A DNA stretch of 37,227 nt, from positions 1-37,227 of the forward strand of contig CADCOC010000025.1 of assembly GCA_902802945.1 (NCBI GenBank), written 5' to 3'. A program made the position numbers and the translations under genes. Within the stretch, counting starts at the first letter, position 1; every line of letters starts with the position of its first letter. This DNA comes from an uncultured bacterium (GTDB lineage: Bacteria; Verrucomicrobiota; Kiritimatiellia; RFP12; UBA1067). Positions 12,911-20,199 of this stretch are shown here, piece after piece. The notes under the pieces were generated by a model. The model saw only the letters and a program-made list of their open reading frames with translations. It had not been told where the DNA came from and did not search any database.

Positions 12911-13996
12911 ATGACAAAGACGAAGATCGAAAGCGGACGGTTCGCGTCCGCAATTGGAATGGCCGCAGCTGCGGCGTCGCGAGACGCATTGAGCCAGTTC
13001 GCGGTGGTCACGGTGTCCGCCACGAAGAAGTGGGTGGCGGCCACGGGCACCGACGGCGTGATACAGACTTCGGTGCGCGTCGGCGCCGAGACGGAGAGCG
13101 ACTGGTCGGCAGCCGCGCCGGCGGCGCTGATTGCGAGGTTCGCCGCCGCGCTGCCGGGCGGCGTCTGCGAGATCACGGCTGCGCCGTCGCTCCTGACGCT
13201 CGACTGCGGCGGCGTCCGCTTCCAGACCGCCACGAGGAAAGAAGTCAGCGCGATGTCCGCCCCGAAAGGCAAGGCGAAGGTCTACCTCCCGGAGATGACC
13301 CTGCGCGAGATGCTGCGCAAGACGAAGTTCGCGGCCAGCACGGACCAGACGCACAAGAAGCTGATGGGCGTGAACGTCGCCCTCGCGAAGGACGGCACGC
13401 TGTCCATGACCGCGACGGACGGGCGGAGGCTGGCGCACATGGAATACGGTTGCGGCGGCGCGGAGTTCGACGTGACGCTTCCCACGCGCGCCGTGGACGC
13501 GCTCTACGCGCTGCTCTCGAAGAGCGGCAGCCAGGACGTGACGGTCGCGGCGGACGCATCCGGCATGATGTTCACCGGCGAACGGTGGACGGTCACGTGC
13601 AAGGTGATAGACGAGCGGTACCCGAACTGGAAGAAGGTCGTCCCGTCCGACGTGCCGCACGTCGCCACCATCGAGCGCAAGCCGTTCGTCGAGGCGCTGG
13701 AGCGCGTGGCGATTGCGTCCGACTCCGTCCTGCTGACCCTTGCGCCCGGACGCGCGGCGTTCGGCGCGAACGGCGGCGACCGCTCCGCCGGCGCGGAGAT
13801 CGCCGACTGCAGGATCGATGACGGCGCCGTCTATTCGGGCCTGTTCGACCCGCGTCTGCTTCTCGACGCGCTCAAGGCGCTGGACGAGGACACCTTCACG
13901 ATGTCCTTCAACAGGGAGCCCGGGGGCGTGCCCGTGGTGATTAAATGCAGCATCCCGTGGTTCGCGGTCGTCATGCCGCTGCGGAAGGAGGACTGA
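12911..13996 (+). CDS. dnaN: DNA polymerase III beta subunit (sliding clamp), phage-encoded
   Basis: A 361-aa protein, the normal length of a bacterial beta clamp (about 366). Family features: an N-terminal FASAIGMAAAAASRD domain, the middle TKFAASTDQTHKKLMGVNV segment (compare FAxSTDxTR.xLnGV in DnaN), DGRRLAHMEY, PTRAVDALYAL, the IDERYPNWKKV turn and the C-terminal VIKCSIPWFAVVMPLR in place of the usual YVVMPMRL hydrophobic-pocket end. It should form a dimeric ring around DNA and recruit proteins with QxxLF-type motifs, such as the next gene product. A phage having its own clamp is uncommon but known. Confidence 0.85.
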   Translation: MTKTKIESGRFASAIGMAAAAASRDALSQFAVVTVSATKKWVAATGTDGVIQTSVRVGAETESDWSAAAPAALIARFAAALPGGVCEITAAPSLLTLDCGGVRFQTATRKEVSAMSAPKGKAKVYLPEMTLREMLRKTKFAASTDQTHKKLMGVNVALAKDGTLSMTATDGRRLAHMEYGCGGAEFDVTLPTRAVDALYALLSKSGSQDVTVAADASGMMFTGERWTVTCKVIDERYPNWKKVVPSDVPHVATIERKPFVEALERVAIASDSVLLTLAPGRAAFGANGGDRSAGAEIADCRIDDGAVYSGLFDPRLLLDALKALDEDTFTMSFNREPGGVPVVIKCSIPWFAVVMPLRKED

Positions 13997-13999
13997 GAG

Positions 14000-14569
14000 A
14001 TGGCCAAAGAGACGAAAGACAAGACAGCGTCGGCGGAGAAGCGCGACTGGGTGGGCGAGGCCGTGCAGTGCTTCATCAAGGACGCTGCCGACATCGACCC
14101 GACGGATCCCGTCAAGGCGGTCGGCGCATACTTCGCGAAGAACGCGACGGACGAGCTCAAGGCGCGGTGCAAGGCCGAAGGCAAGGACGCCAAGGGCTGC
14201 TGGAAGTTCATCGAGGCCGTTGCGCGTCAGGCGCTCAATGGGCATAACGGCCACATCGACCCGAGCGCGATCTACGCGATCGCGATGCACTACTTCGAGG
14301 ACGTGCCGGTGGACTGGGACGGGCCGACCGGGAAGGTCTCGCACACGCCTCGCGCGTCGGCGAAGGCCGAAAAGGCGAAGAAGGCGAAGAAGCCGGCGGA
14401 GACTCCTTCGGAGATCAAGAAGGAGAAGGAGCGCGAGAAGAAGGCGGCGGCTAAGAAGAAGTCGGCACCGAAGGAGTGTCAGGGCTTCTTCTTCGATCTT
14501 CTGGAAACGCCGACGGAATCGGCCGACGCTGAATCGTCACCGGAACAGGGAAGCGGGGTGGCGGAATGA
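14000..14569 (+). CDS. PcfK-like protein with C-terminal clamp-binding-like motif
   Basis: A 189-aa protein. Residues 65-100 (KGCWKFIEAVARQALN, then IDPSAIYAIAMHYFEDVPVD) match the PcfK-like family, known from conjugative plasmids and gut phages and usually paired with PcfJ. Next comes a long lysine-rich linker (about 118-158), then ECQGFFFDLLE with QGFFFDLL at 161-168. That resembles the QLxLF beta-clamp-binding peptide and the QLSLFDF-type tail of family members. It lies three bases after the clamp gene, so a direct partner relationship is likely. Function is not known; binding DNA at the replication fork is an inference. Confidence 0.8.
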   Translation: MAKETKDKTASAEKRDWVGEAVQCFIKDAADIDPTDPVKAVGAYFAKNATDELKARCKAEGKDAKGCWKFIEAVARQALNGHNGHIDPSAIYAIAMHYFEDVPVDWDGPTGKVSHTPRASAKAEKAKKAKKPAETPSEIKKEKEREKKAAAKKKSAPKECQGFFFDLLETPTESADAESSPEQGSGVAE

Positions 14570-15153
14570 TTACCGAAACATCGAGGTGCGATTATGAGCG
14601 GCTGGCCGGGTCTTTCCTGGAATCGGCTTTTCCCGGCGGTTGTGACGTGATGGTCGGCCGTGCGCTGAGGGAAATCGGGTACTTTGACGCACCCGCGAGC
14701 AAGGGACACCATCTTGCCGAGCGCGGAGGACTGCTGCAGCACTCCGTGAACGTGACGCAGAGGCTTGTGGAACTCTCTGTTGCGTGGCGTGTGGATTGGC
14801 CGCGCGTCGAATCGCCTTACGTCGTGGGCATGTTGCACGACCTCGTGAAGTGCAGGTGTTATCGTGCCGTTCCCAAGAAGGATCCGGGCGAGGTGCAGAC
14901 GTTCGAGTATGTCCAGCCGGAGTTTCACGGGCATGGGGTATGTTCCGTGGCGATTGCGGTGTCACTTGGGATCCAGCTGATGCGTGAGGAGGTCGCGGCG
15001 ATCATGTTCCACATGGGGCCGTGGGGAGTCGGCAAGGAGTACACCGAGGCGGAGTTCCGGGCGGCGATGGACGCATTCCCGTCCTGCATCGTCGCCACGC
15101 ACACGGCAGACTGGTATGCCGCAGCTGTGGACGAGAGGGAGGTGGCGGGATGA
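14566..15153 (+). CDS. HD-domain phosphohydrolase
   Basis: A 195-aa protein. GLLQHSVNVTQRL (an H on the first helix) and VGMLHDLVKCRCY (the HD pair) give the metal-binding H...HD pattern of the HD superfamily; a C-terminal D near ATHTADWYAAA may complete the set. HD phosphohydrolases in phages act on nucleotides or nucleic acids. Overlaps the PcfK-like gene by four bases and the next by four. Confidence 0.8.
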   Translation: MITETSRCDYERLAGSFLESAFPGGCDVMVGRALREIGYFDAPASKGHHLAERGGLLQHSVNVTQRLVELSVAWRVDWPRVESPYVVGMLHDLVKCRCYRAVPKKDPGEVQTFEYVQPEFHGHGVCSVAIAVSLGIQLMREEVAAIMFHMGPWGVGKEYTEAEFRAAMDAFPSCIVATHTADWYAAAVDEREVAG

Positions 15154-15551
15154 TGACATTGATACGCAGCGAGTGCGCGGTACTGCACATGGGTTTGAAA
15201 GGCCACTGGTACAGGCTGATCGAGTCCGGAATAAAGAAGATCGAGTTTCGCGAGGCTACTCCGTACTGGCAGGTGCGCATCGCGAACTGGATAAAGCGCA
15301 TGGACGATAGCGAGACGCAATTCTCAAAAACGCCAGTTCTGGAGTTTCAGAACGGATACGGTCGCTTCTCTCCGCGCATGTGGTTCATTGCCGGTCGCGG
15401 TTTTGGAACCCTTTACGCATACTGTGGTGCCGACGTGCCGGTTCAGCATAAGCAACTTGGCGAATTCCCTAAAAACAGATACTGTCTGTTCATCGGTGAT
15501 CGCGTCAGACTCATTGACGAAAGCGAGGCGGCAGATGCAGATGCTCACTGA
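15150..15551 (+). CDS. ASCH/DUF3850-like protein
   Basis: A 133-aa protein that begins MMTLIRSECAVLHMGLKGHW, with LKGHWYRLIESGIKKIEFRE near the start: the substrate-facing segment of ASCH/DUF3850-type proteins (LK...Y...I..G.K..E.R). These have a PUA-like fold and bind modified nucleotides or RNA; some are hydrolases. It sits between the HD and PcfJ-like genes. A role in nucleic-acid or nucleotide modification is inference. Confidence 0.7.
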   Translation: MMTLIRSECAVLHMGLKGHWYRLIESGIKKIEFREATPYWQVRIANWIKRMDDSETQFSKTPVLEFQNGYGRFSPRMWFIAGRGFGTLYAYCGADVPVQHKQLGEFPKNRYCLFIGDRVRLIDESEAADADAH

Positions 15552-16980
15552 TGAAATGGCCGCCGAGGTCGTGGCGTACGACGCCGCAGTGCGCCGCAAG
15601 GACAAGATCGGACGACGCACGCTGCGGTACAACTACATCGTGCCGAACGCGTCGTTCCTTGGGCCTCGCCATCCGGGCGAAGAGGTGTGCATCCTGAACG
15701 TGGCGGTGCGTCTCGCCGCCGACCACGTGCCCGTGGTGAAGGAAACCGGGCGACTCTGGCCAGAACGTGGCAAGATCGAGCTGTTCGACGTAAACTTCAA
15801 GCAGTGCGCCGGGTGGACCGTCGACTGGGATCCCGCAGACCTCCGGGCTGGCAAGCGCGTTCCGTTCCGACATGCCGACCGCAGCTGCTACGGTTCATGG
15901 CGCGAGAAGTACGAGTTCGGGAAGCAGGGCGTCAACTGCACGCACTTCCCGACCGTCAACCCAGGCGCGCTGGCCGCGACGCGGTACCGGCACTGCGGCT
16001 ATTCGGACAGCGCTCCGGGCGCCGGGCTGATGGAGTGGCTGTCTCTCTACCGGCAGGAGCCGAAAATCGAGCTGCTTGCGAAAGCCGGCCTTCACTGCCT
16101 CGCCAACCCGCTCGGCATCAAGGCACTGAAGGACGGGCGCGTGTTCGCGTGGGTACGCCGCAACATGTCGGAGCTAGTGAAACTCGACTGTCCGGACTCG
16201 CGCGACGTGGTGTGGGCTGCGCGCCACGACACGACCGTGAAGGCCGCGCACAGTCACTTCGAGATGGTGCGGTCGCTCTCCTACGTGCTCGACAATACGC
16301 GCTGGAAGCTCTCGCATCCGAACATGGACGGCCCGCGCGCCGTGAAGCTTAAAATCGACTACGAACGCCTCGCGGGACTTCTGACGAAGTGGCACGTGGA
16401 CTGCCACGAATATGGGCGCTACCTGGAATACGCCTGGGAGTGCGGCCGCGACATGCGCAACGAAGGGACGCTCTACCCGCCGGTGGCGGGCGGCCGCAAG
16501 GCGTTCATGCGGCGTCTGGAAGCCCTGGAATCGGATATGGCCGCCGCAGAGGCAAAGCGCATCGAGATGCGCAAGGCTGCGGAACGGCGGAAGATCGCGG
16601 CGCGCAGGGCCGAGCTTGACGCCTTCGCCTCGGCGCTCGCCCGCCGTTCGGAGCTTCGCCGCTGCGGGTTCAAGATACTGCTTGCGCGCACGCAGACGGA
16701 ACTGCGGATTGAGGGTCGGCACATGCACAACTGCGTCGGCTCGGGGAGCTACGGGGCGAAGATTGCGTCCGGTGAAAGTCTGATCGTGATGCTGCGTCGC
16801 GGCGGCAAGTGCTTCTGCGACATCGAGATCGCGCGCCGGGACTGGTCCGTGCGCCAGTGCTATCTGCGGCGCAACAAACCCGCGCCTGCGGAAGTGCGCA
16901 CGCTCGCAAACCGGATTGCCACGTTCTTGAAGGCCGAGTACAGGCGGCAACGGAAGGCGAAGAAAGGAAAGGCGGCATGA
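15535..16980 (+). CDS. PcfJ-like protein
   Basis: A 481-aa protein from the ATG at 15535, overlapping the ASCH gene by 17 bases. The C-terminal part is diagnostic: LRIEGRHMHNCVGSGSYG (HNCVG at 398-402), then SLIVMLRRGGKCFCDIEI and WSVRQCYLRRNKPAPAEV, the PcfJ-like domain. The family accompanies PcfK on conjugative plasmids and in many phages of gut bacteria. The role is not established. The N-terminal 380 residues (RFNYIVPNASFLG-type start) are typical of the family. It probably acts with the PcfK-like protein and clamp in replication. Confidence 0.8.
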   Translation: MQMLTDEMAAEVVAYDAAVRRKDKIGRRTLRYNYIVPNASFLGPRHPGEEVCILNVAVRLAADHVPVVKETGRLWPERGKIELFDVNFKQCAGWTVDWDPADLRAGKRVPFRHADRSCYGSWREKYEFGKQGVNCTHFPTVNPGALAATRYRHCGYSDSAPGAGLMEWLSLYRQEPKIELLAKAGLHCLANPLGIKALKDGRVFAWVRRNMSELVKLDCPDSRDVVWAARHDTTVKAAHSHFEMVRSLSYVLDNTRWKLSHPNMDGPRAVKLKIDYERLAGLLTKWHVDCHEYGRYLEYAWECGRDMRNEGTLYPPVAGGRKAFMRRLEALESDMAAAEAKRIEMRKAAERRKIAARRAELDAFASALARRSELRRCGFKILLARTQTELRIEGRHMHNCVGSGSYGAKIASGESLIVMLRRGGKCFCDIEIARRDWSVRQCYLRRNKPAPAEVRTLANRIATFLKAEYRRQRKAKKGKAA

Positions 16981-17129
16981 GAACCGAGTACATCTTCCCC
17001 TCGCTGCTGATCGCGCTGGACGTGTGCGCGGCCATGCCGTATGCGTGGCACGGGAACTGGCGCATGATGATCTACTGGCTCGCGGCGGCCACGTTGACCG
17101 CCTGTGTGACGTTCACGGGAGGCAAGTGA
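16977..17129 (+). CDS. Small membrane protein, 50 aa
   Basis: MRTEYIFPSLLIALDVCAAM, then WRMMIYWLAAATLTACVTF: two hydrophobic segments with a short loop. Overlaps its neighbours. Likely inner-membrane; function unknown. Confidence 0.6.
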   Translation: MRTEYIFPSLLIALDVCAAMPYAWHGNWRMMIYWLAAATLTACVTFTGGK

Positions 17130-17338
17130 TGAAGGTCGAGAAGACATGCCGCCGCTGCGGGCGTACTTTTACCGTAGACACGGGAGTGAACCTTGGAAAC
17201 ATACGCTTCGGAAGCAGCGGCCTGTTCGACCACAGCTACTGCGTGCGGTGCCGTGAGACGATTCGCGACAGGTCAAGGGCGTGCGACCCGCGCTATGCCT
17301 GCGTCGGAGGGCACGGAACCATGGAGGTGCGCAGGTGA
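17129..17338 (+). CDS. Zinc-ribbon microprotein, 69 aa
   Basis: CRRCGRTFTVDTG, then YCVRCRETIRDRSRACD: two CxxC pairs about 40 residues apart followed by a basic helix, a zinc-ribbon like that of phage transcription-type fingers. The stop of the membrane gene overlaps its ATG (TGATG). Confidence 0.65.
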   Translation: MKVEKTCRRCGRTFTVDTGVNLGNIRFGSSGLFDHSYCVRCRETIRDRSRACDPRYACVGGHGTMEVRR

Positions 17339-17571
17339 GCGTCGGCGTCCAGTCACGCGGCCCGAAGTGCGCGAACCTCGTGAACGGCTCCTGCGGCTTC
17401 GCCGGCGGCAGGTGCATAGACGGGGCCGCCCTTCCGGGGTGCGCCTCGCCCTTCCACTGCAACTTCTTCAAGTCGAGGGGCAAGCAGACGGCGATGAAGA
17501 TTCGCTGGGCGAAGCACAGGCGCGGCGAGGACAACGGCGCGAAGCTGGGGCGCGCGCGGATAAATTTTTAA
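17335..17571 (+). CDS. Cysteine-rich microprotein, 78 aa
   Basis: GTG start. CANLVNGSCGFAGGRCIDG, then GCASPFHCNFF: six cysteines in 45 residues, consistent with zinc binding, and a basic C-terminal helix (KIRWAKHRRGEDNGAKLGR). No family recognised. Confidence 0.6.
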   Translation: MSVGVQSRGPKCANLVNGSCGFAGGRCIDGAALPGCASPFHCNFFKSRGKQTAMKIRWAKHRRGEDNGAKLGRARINF

Positions 17572-17585
17572 TAATGGAGGATATT

Positions 17586-17762
17586 ATGGCTAGAGAGTCA
17601 AAATCAGTAAAACGGCGGTCGGCCGACGAATTGGCACAAATTGGCAATAATTGCGGGTCTACACCCCCAATAGGATTCCCCGACCGAGACCAACCCGCGC
17701 CCATAGGGCGAGATTTAGGTCTGAGACTGACTAACGGGAGGTGGTGCCGGTATGGCTCGTAA
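17586..17762 (+). CDS. 58-aa protein, unknown function
   Basis: ATG preceded by GGAGGA. The upstream 15 bases are AT-rich. MARESKSVKRRSADELAQIG start, then a proline-rich middle (PPIGFPDRDQPAPIGRDLG). It overlaps the next gene by 11 bases. It may be a small DNA-binding or linking peptide; weak support. Confidence 0.5.
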   Translation: MARESKSVKRRSADELAQIGNNCGSTPPIGFPDRDQPAPIGRDLGLRLTNGRWCRYGS

Positions 17763-18516
17763 CCAGGGGTTCTGCGTCCACGGCGTGATGACATTGACCC
17801 TGCGCGAGATACCGGCAGACGCACGGGCCGCGCTGCTCGGCTATGCGTTCGCGCTGACGTTCGACATCGGCGACTACGATCTCCCGAGGAAGTTCGCGGT
17901 CTACCGCCCTTTCGCCGTCGGGATCGCCACCGAGGCCAAGCGGCTCATCGAGGATGCAGGGGCCAGACCAGAACCCAAGTCCGGGGCGCAGCGCACGGCA
18001 GAGTACAAGGCTCGGAAACGGGCGCGCGAGGCATCCGAGGTGACGAAAGTGACGCACGGTGACGCGGGTGACGCGGTGACGCTAGAAAGAATGAATGAAA
18101 GAATGAATGATATACCCCCTACCCCCAAGGGGGACGGTGGCGAGAAGATTCCTCCATCGGAAGTCAGGGCGGAACTTTCCGCGCGGCGACCGTCTCCCGA
18201 CGAGATATTCCTCGGCGGTCGCGCCATGGGCGTGCCGGACGAGTTCGTCAAGGAGTTCGTGGCCGACATGGACCAAGTCGGCTGGGTGTGGGTCAATCCT
18301 GCGGGCCGGACGGTGTACGTGAACAAGGCGAACTGGAGGACTGTTCTTAAAGGCCGTTTCGACTTCCGCAAAAAAAATTCTCCGGCGCGCGCGGTCGTGC
18401 CTGTCGGCGGGTCGCAGCGCGGCGTCGGCGACGTGCCGCCGGGCTTCGAGGACGCGCCGCTCGGAACGGAGTTGCCGTGTCCGTGTCCGCCGGTCGGCGA
18501 CGGAGGTGACGCATGA
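17752..18516 (+). CDS. Replication accessory protein (helicase-loader/organiser position), 254 aa
   Basis: Directly before the DnaB gene. The C-terminal 100 residues (VPDEFVKEFVADMDQVGWVWV, then VYVNKANWRTVLKGRFDF) match the phage replication-protein pattern in which a short helical part ends in a W.N..NWR.......W motif. The N-terminal half has a compact domain followed by a linker rich in basic and acidic residues. Such proteins load the helicase or recognise the origin. The linker also holds MNERMNDIPPTPKGDGG, a low-complexity part. No DnaC-like ATPase is seen in the window. Confidence 0.65.
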   Translation: MARNQGFCVHGVMTLTLREIPADARAALLGYAFALTFDIGDYDLPRKFAVYRPFAVGIATEAKRLIEDAGARPEPKSGAQRTAEYKARKRAREASEVTKVTHGDAGDAVTLERMNERMNDIPPTPKGDGGEKIPPSEVRAELSARRPSPDEIFLGGRAMGVPDEFVKEFVADMDQVGWVWVNPAGRTVYVNKANWRTVLKGRFDFRKKNSPARAVVPVGGSQRGVGDVPPGFEDAPLGTELPCPCPPVGDGGDA

Positions 18517-20195
18517 GCCGTCCCAGCGACAAGGACATCGAGCGCGCCCTCGTGGGCGTGCTGCTGGCGGACGTGCCGAACACGCTGCCCGTCGCCATGG
18601 CCGGCGGCGTGCGCGAGTCCTGGTTCGAGCACGACCCGTGGCCCGTGGTGTGGCGGGCGATGGAGCGCATCTGGCGCGACGGCAAGGCGGGCACGGCTGA
18701 CGCCGCAAGCGTCCTGGTGCTTGCGCAGAAGCTGAACGCCGACCCGAAAAACAAGGAGGTCATGTCGAAACTCGACGCGGGGACGCTCTCCGCCGCGATG
18801 GACCGCGCCGACATCGGCGCGTACGCCGAGAGCCACATCGCCGACCTCCGCGCCCTGCACACGGAGCGCCGCATCAAGGCGGCCATGGCCGAAGTGCCGA
18901 AGAAGCTGTTCTTCTCCGACCCGGCGATGGTCGGCGCGGAGCTGCGCAACGACCTGGATTCAATACTGGCCGATTCCGTCTCCTCGAAAAAAATCTCGGC
19001 GCGCGCGCTGTGCGACGGCATACTCGCGGAGGCCGACACGGCGTACCAGCGGCGCATCGTCGAGAAAAACCTGGCGTGGACGCCGGGCTACCGCATGCCG
19101 TGGGAGCCGCTGACGCGCCTCCTGAACGGGCTGCGGCCGGGGCTCCACGTGATCGCGGCGCGCCCGTCGGTGGGCAAGACGGCGTTCGCCGTGAACCTCA
19201 TCCGGTTCTGGTGCGAGGAATGCAAGGCGAACGTGCTGCTCAACTCTCTCGACATGCCGCGCGCCGAGATGATGCGGCGGTTCGTCTGCGAGAAGTCCCG
19301 CGTCTCGATCAGCAAGTCGCTCTTCTCGCCGACGAAGGAGGACCGCGACCTCATGCGCAAGGCGTCGGACGCCGTGTGCGCGTGGCCGCTCTCGATCACG
19401 GAGATACGCGACGTCGACGACTTCCGGACGTTCTGCATGGTGGAGAAGTCCGCCGGACGCCTCGGCATCGTCGTGTGCGACTACCTGGGGCTTTTCCACG
19501 CCCGCGCCCTGGGGCGCGAGGACGCGGTGGAGTACGCCCGCGTCTCGTACGTGAGCGACACGCTGAAGCGCCTCGCGAACGAGCTGGAGGTCCCCGTCGT
19601 GGCGCTCTGCCAGCTGAACCGCGAATCGACGAAGGCCGACCAGCAGGGACGCGAGCCGGGCCTCGCCGACCTGCGCGGGTCGGGGTCCATCGAGCAGGAC
19701 GCCTTCACCGTCACGCTCCTGCACCGCGACCAGCTCGTGGCCGACAAGTGGAAGGAGCCGTCCACCGCGCCGCGCCAGTTCTTCCCTGGCGCGATGGAGT
19801 CGAACGCGCCGGTCTACAACGGCGGCGACATCGACGCCGTCTGGTGGATCCTGTGCAAGAGCCAGAACGGAGGAACGGGCAAGTACCCGTTCGTCTCGCG
19901 GAAGAAGTACTTCTGTTGGATGCTCGGCGACGGCACGGCGCGTCCCCTTCTCGCAGAGACCGGCTCGGGCGCCACAAAGCGCACCGTCGCCGACAACACG
20001 CCGCTCTTCAGCCGCGCGCACGCCGACTGGCGGCACGACGAGTTCGAGGAAGTCCTCCGCCGCAACGGCGCGCTGATCGACGACGCGCCGCAGCCGGCGG
20101 CGAGCACGTGCCAGCCGACGTTCGCCGACAGCTCCGCGGAAGACGGCGAGAACGAAGGCGACGGCTACGACACAGAAACGGGCGAGGAGGGTTGA
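18513..20195 (+). CDS. dnaB: Replicative DNA helicase, DnaB type
   Basis: A 560-aa protein. An N-terminal DnaB interaction domain (about 1-150) is followed by a RecA-like motor: Walker A RPSVGKT at 217-223, the NSLDMPRAEMMRR motif, Walker B near IVVCDYLGL, and the LCQLNRES and ADLRGSGSIEQD motifs that complete DnaB. It unwinds the fork, 5'-3', as a hexamer. The last 100 residues (from about 460) are an extra C-terminal acidic tail (ADSSAEDGENEGDG) not found in standard DnaB (about 470 aa). Its start overlaps the preceding gene. Confidence 0.93.
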   Translation: MSRPSDKDIERALVGVLLADVPNTLPVAMAGGVRESWFEHDPWPVVWRAMERIWRDGKAGTADAASVLVLAQKLNADPKNKEVMSKLDAGTLSAAMDRADIGAYAESHIADLRALHTERRIKAAMAEVPKKLFFSDPAMVGAELRNDLDSILADSVSSKKISARALCDGILAEADTAYQRRIVEKNLAWTPGYRMPWEPLTRLLNGLRPGLHVIAARPSVGKTAFAVNLIRFWCEECKANVLLNSLDMPRAEMMRRFVCEKSRVSISKSLFSPTKEDRDLMRKASDAVCAWPLSITEIRDVDDFRTFCMVEKSAGRLGIVVCDYLGLFHARALGREDAVEYARVSYVSDTLKRLANELEVPVVALCQLNRESTKADQQGREPGLADLRGSGSIEQDAFTVTLLHRDQLVADKWKEPSTAPRQFFPGAMESNAPVYNGGDIDAVWWILCKSQNGGTGKYPFVSRKKYFCWMLGDGTARPLLAETGSGATKRTVADNTPLFSRAHADWRHDEFEEVLRRNGALIDDAPQPAASTCQPTFADSSAEDGENEGDGYDTETGEEG

Positions 20196-20199
20196 CGCA

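Noticed and set aside
12629..14344. Long minus-strand frame (571 aa) opposite the clamp and PcfK-like genes
   Set aside because: High-GC shadow frame rich in Arg/His/Val; the plus strand has clear family matches.
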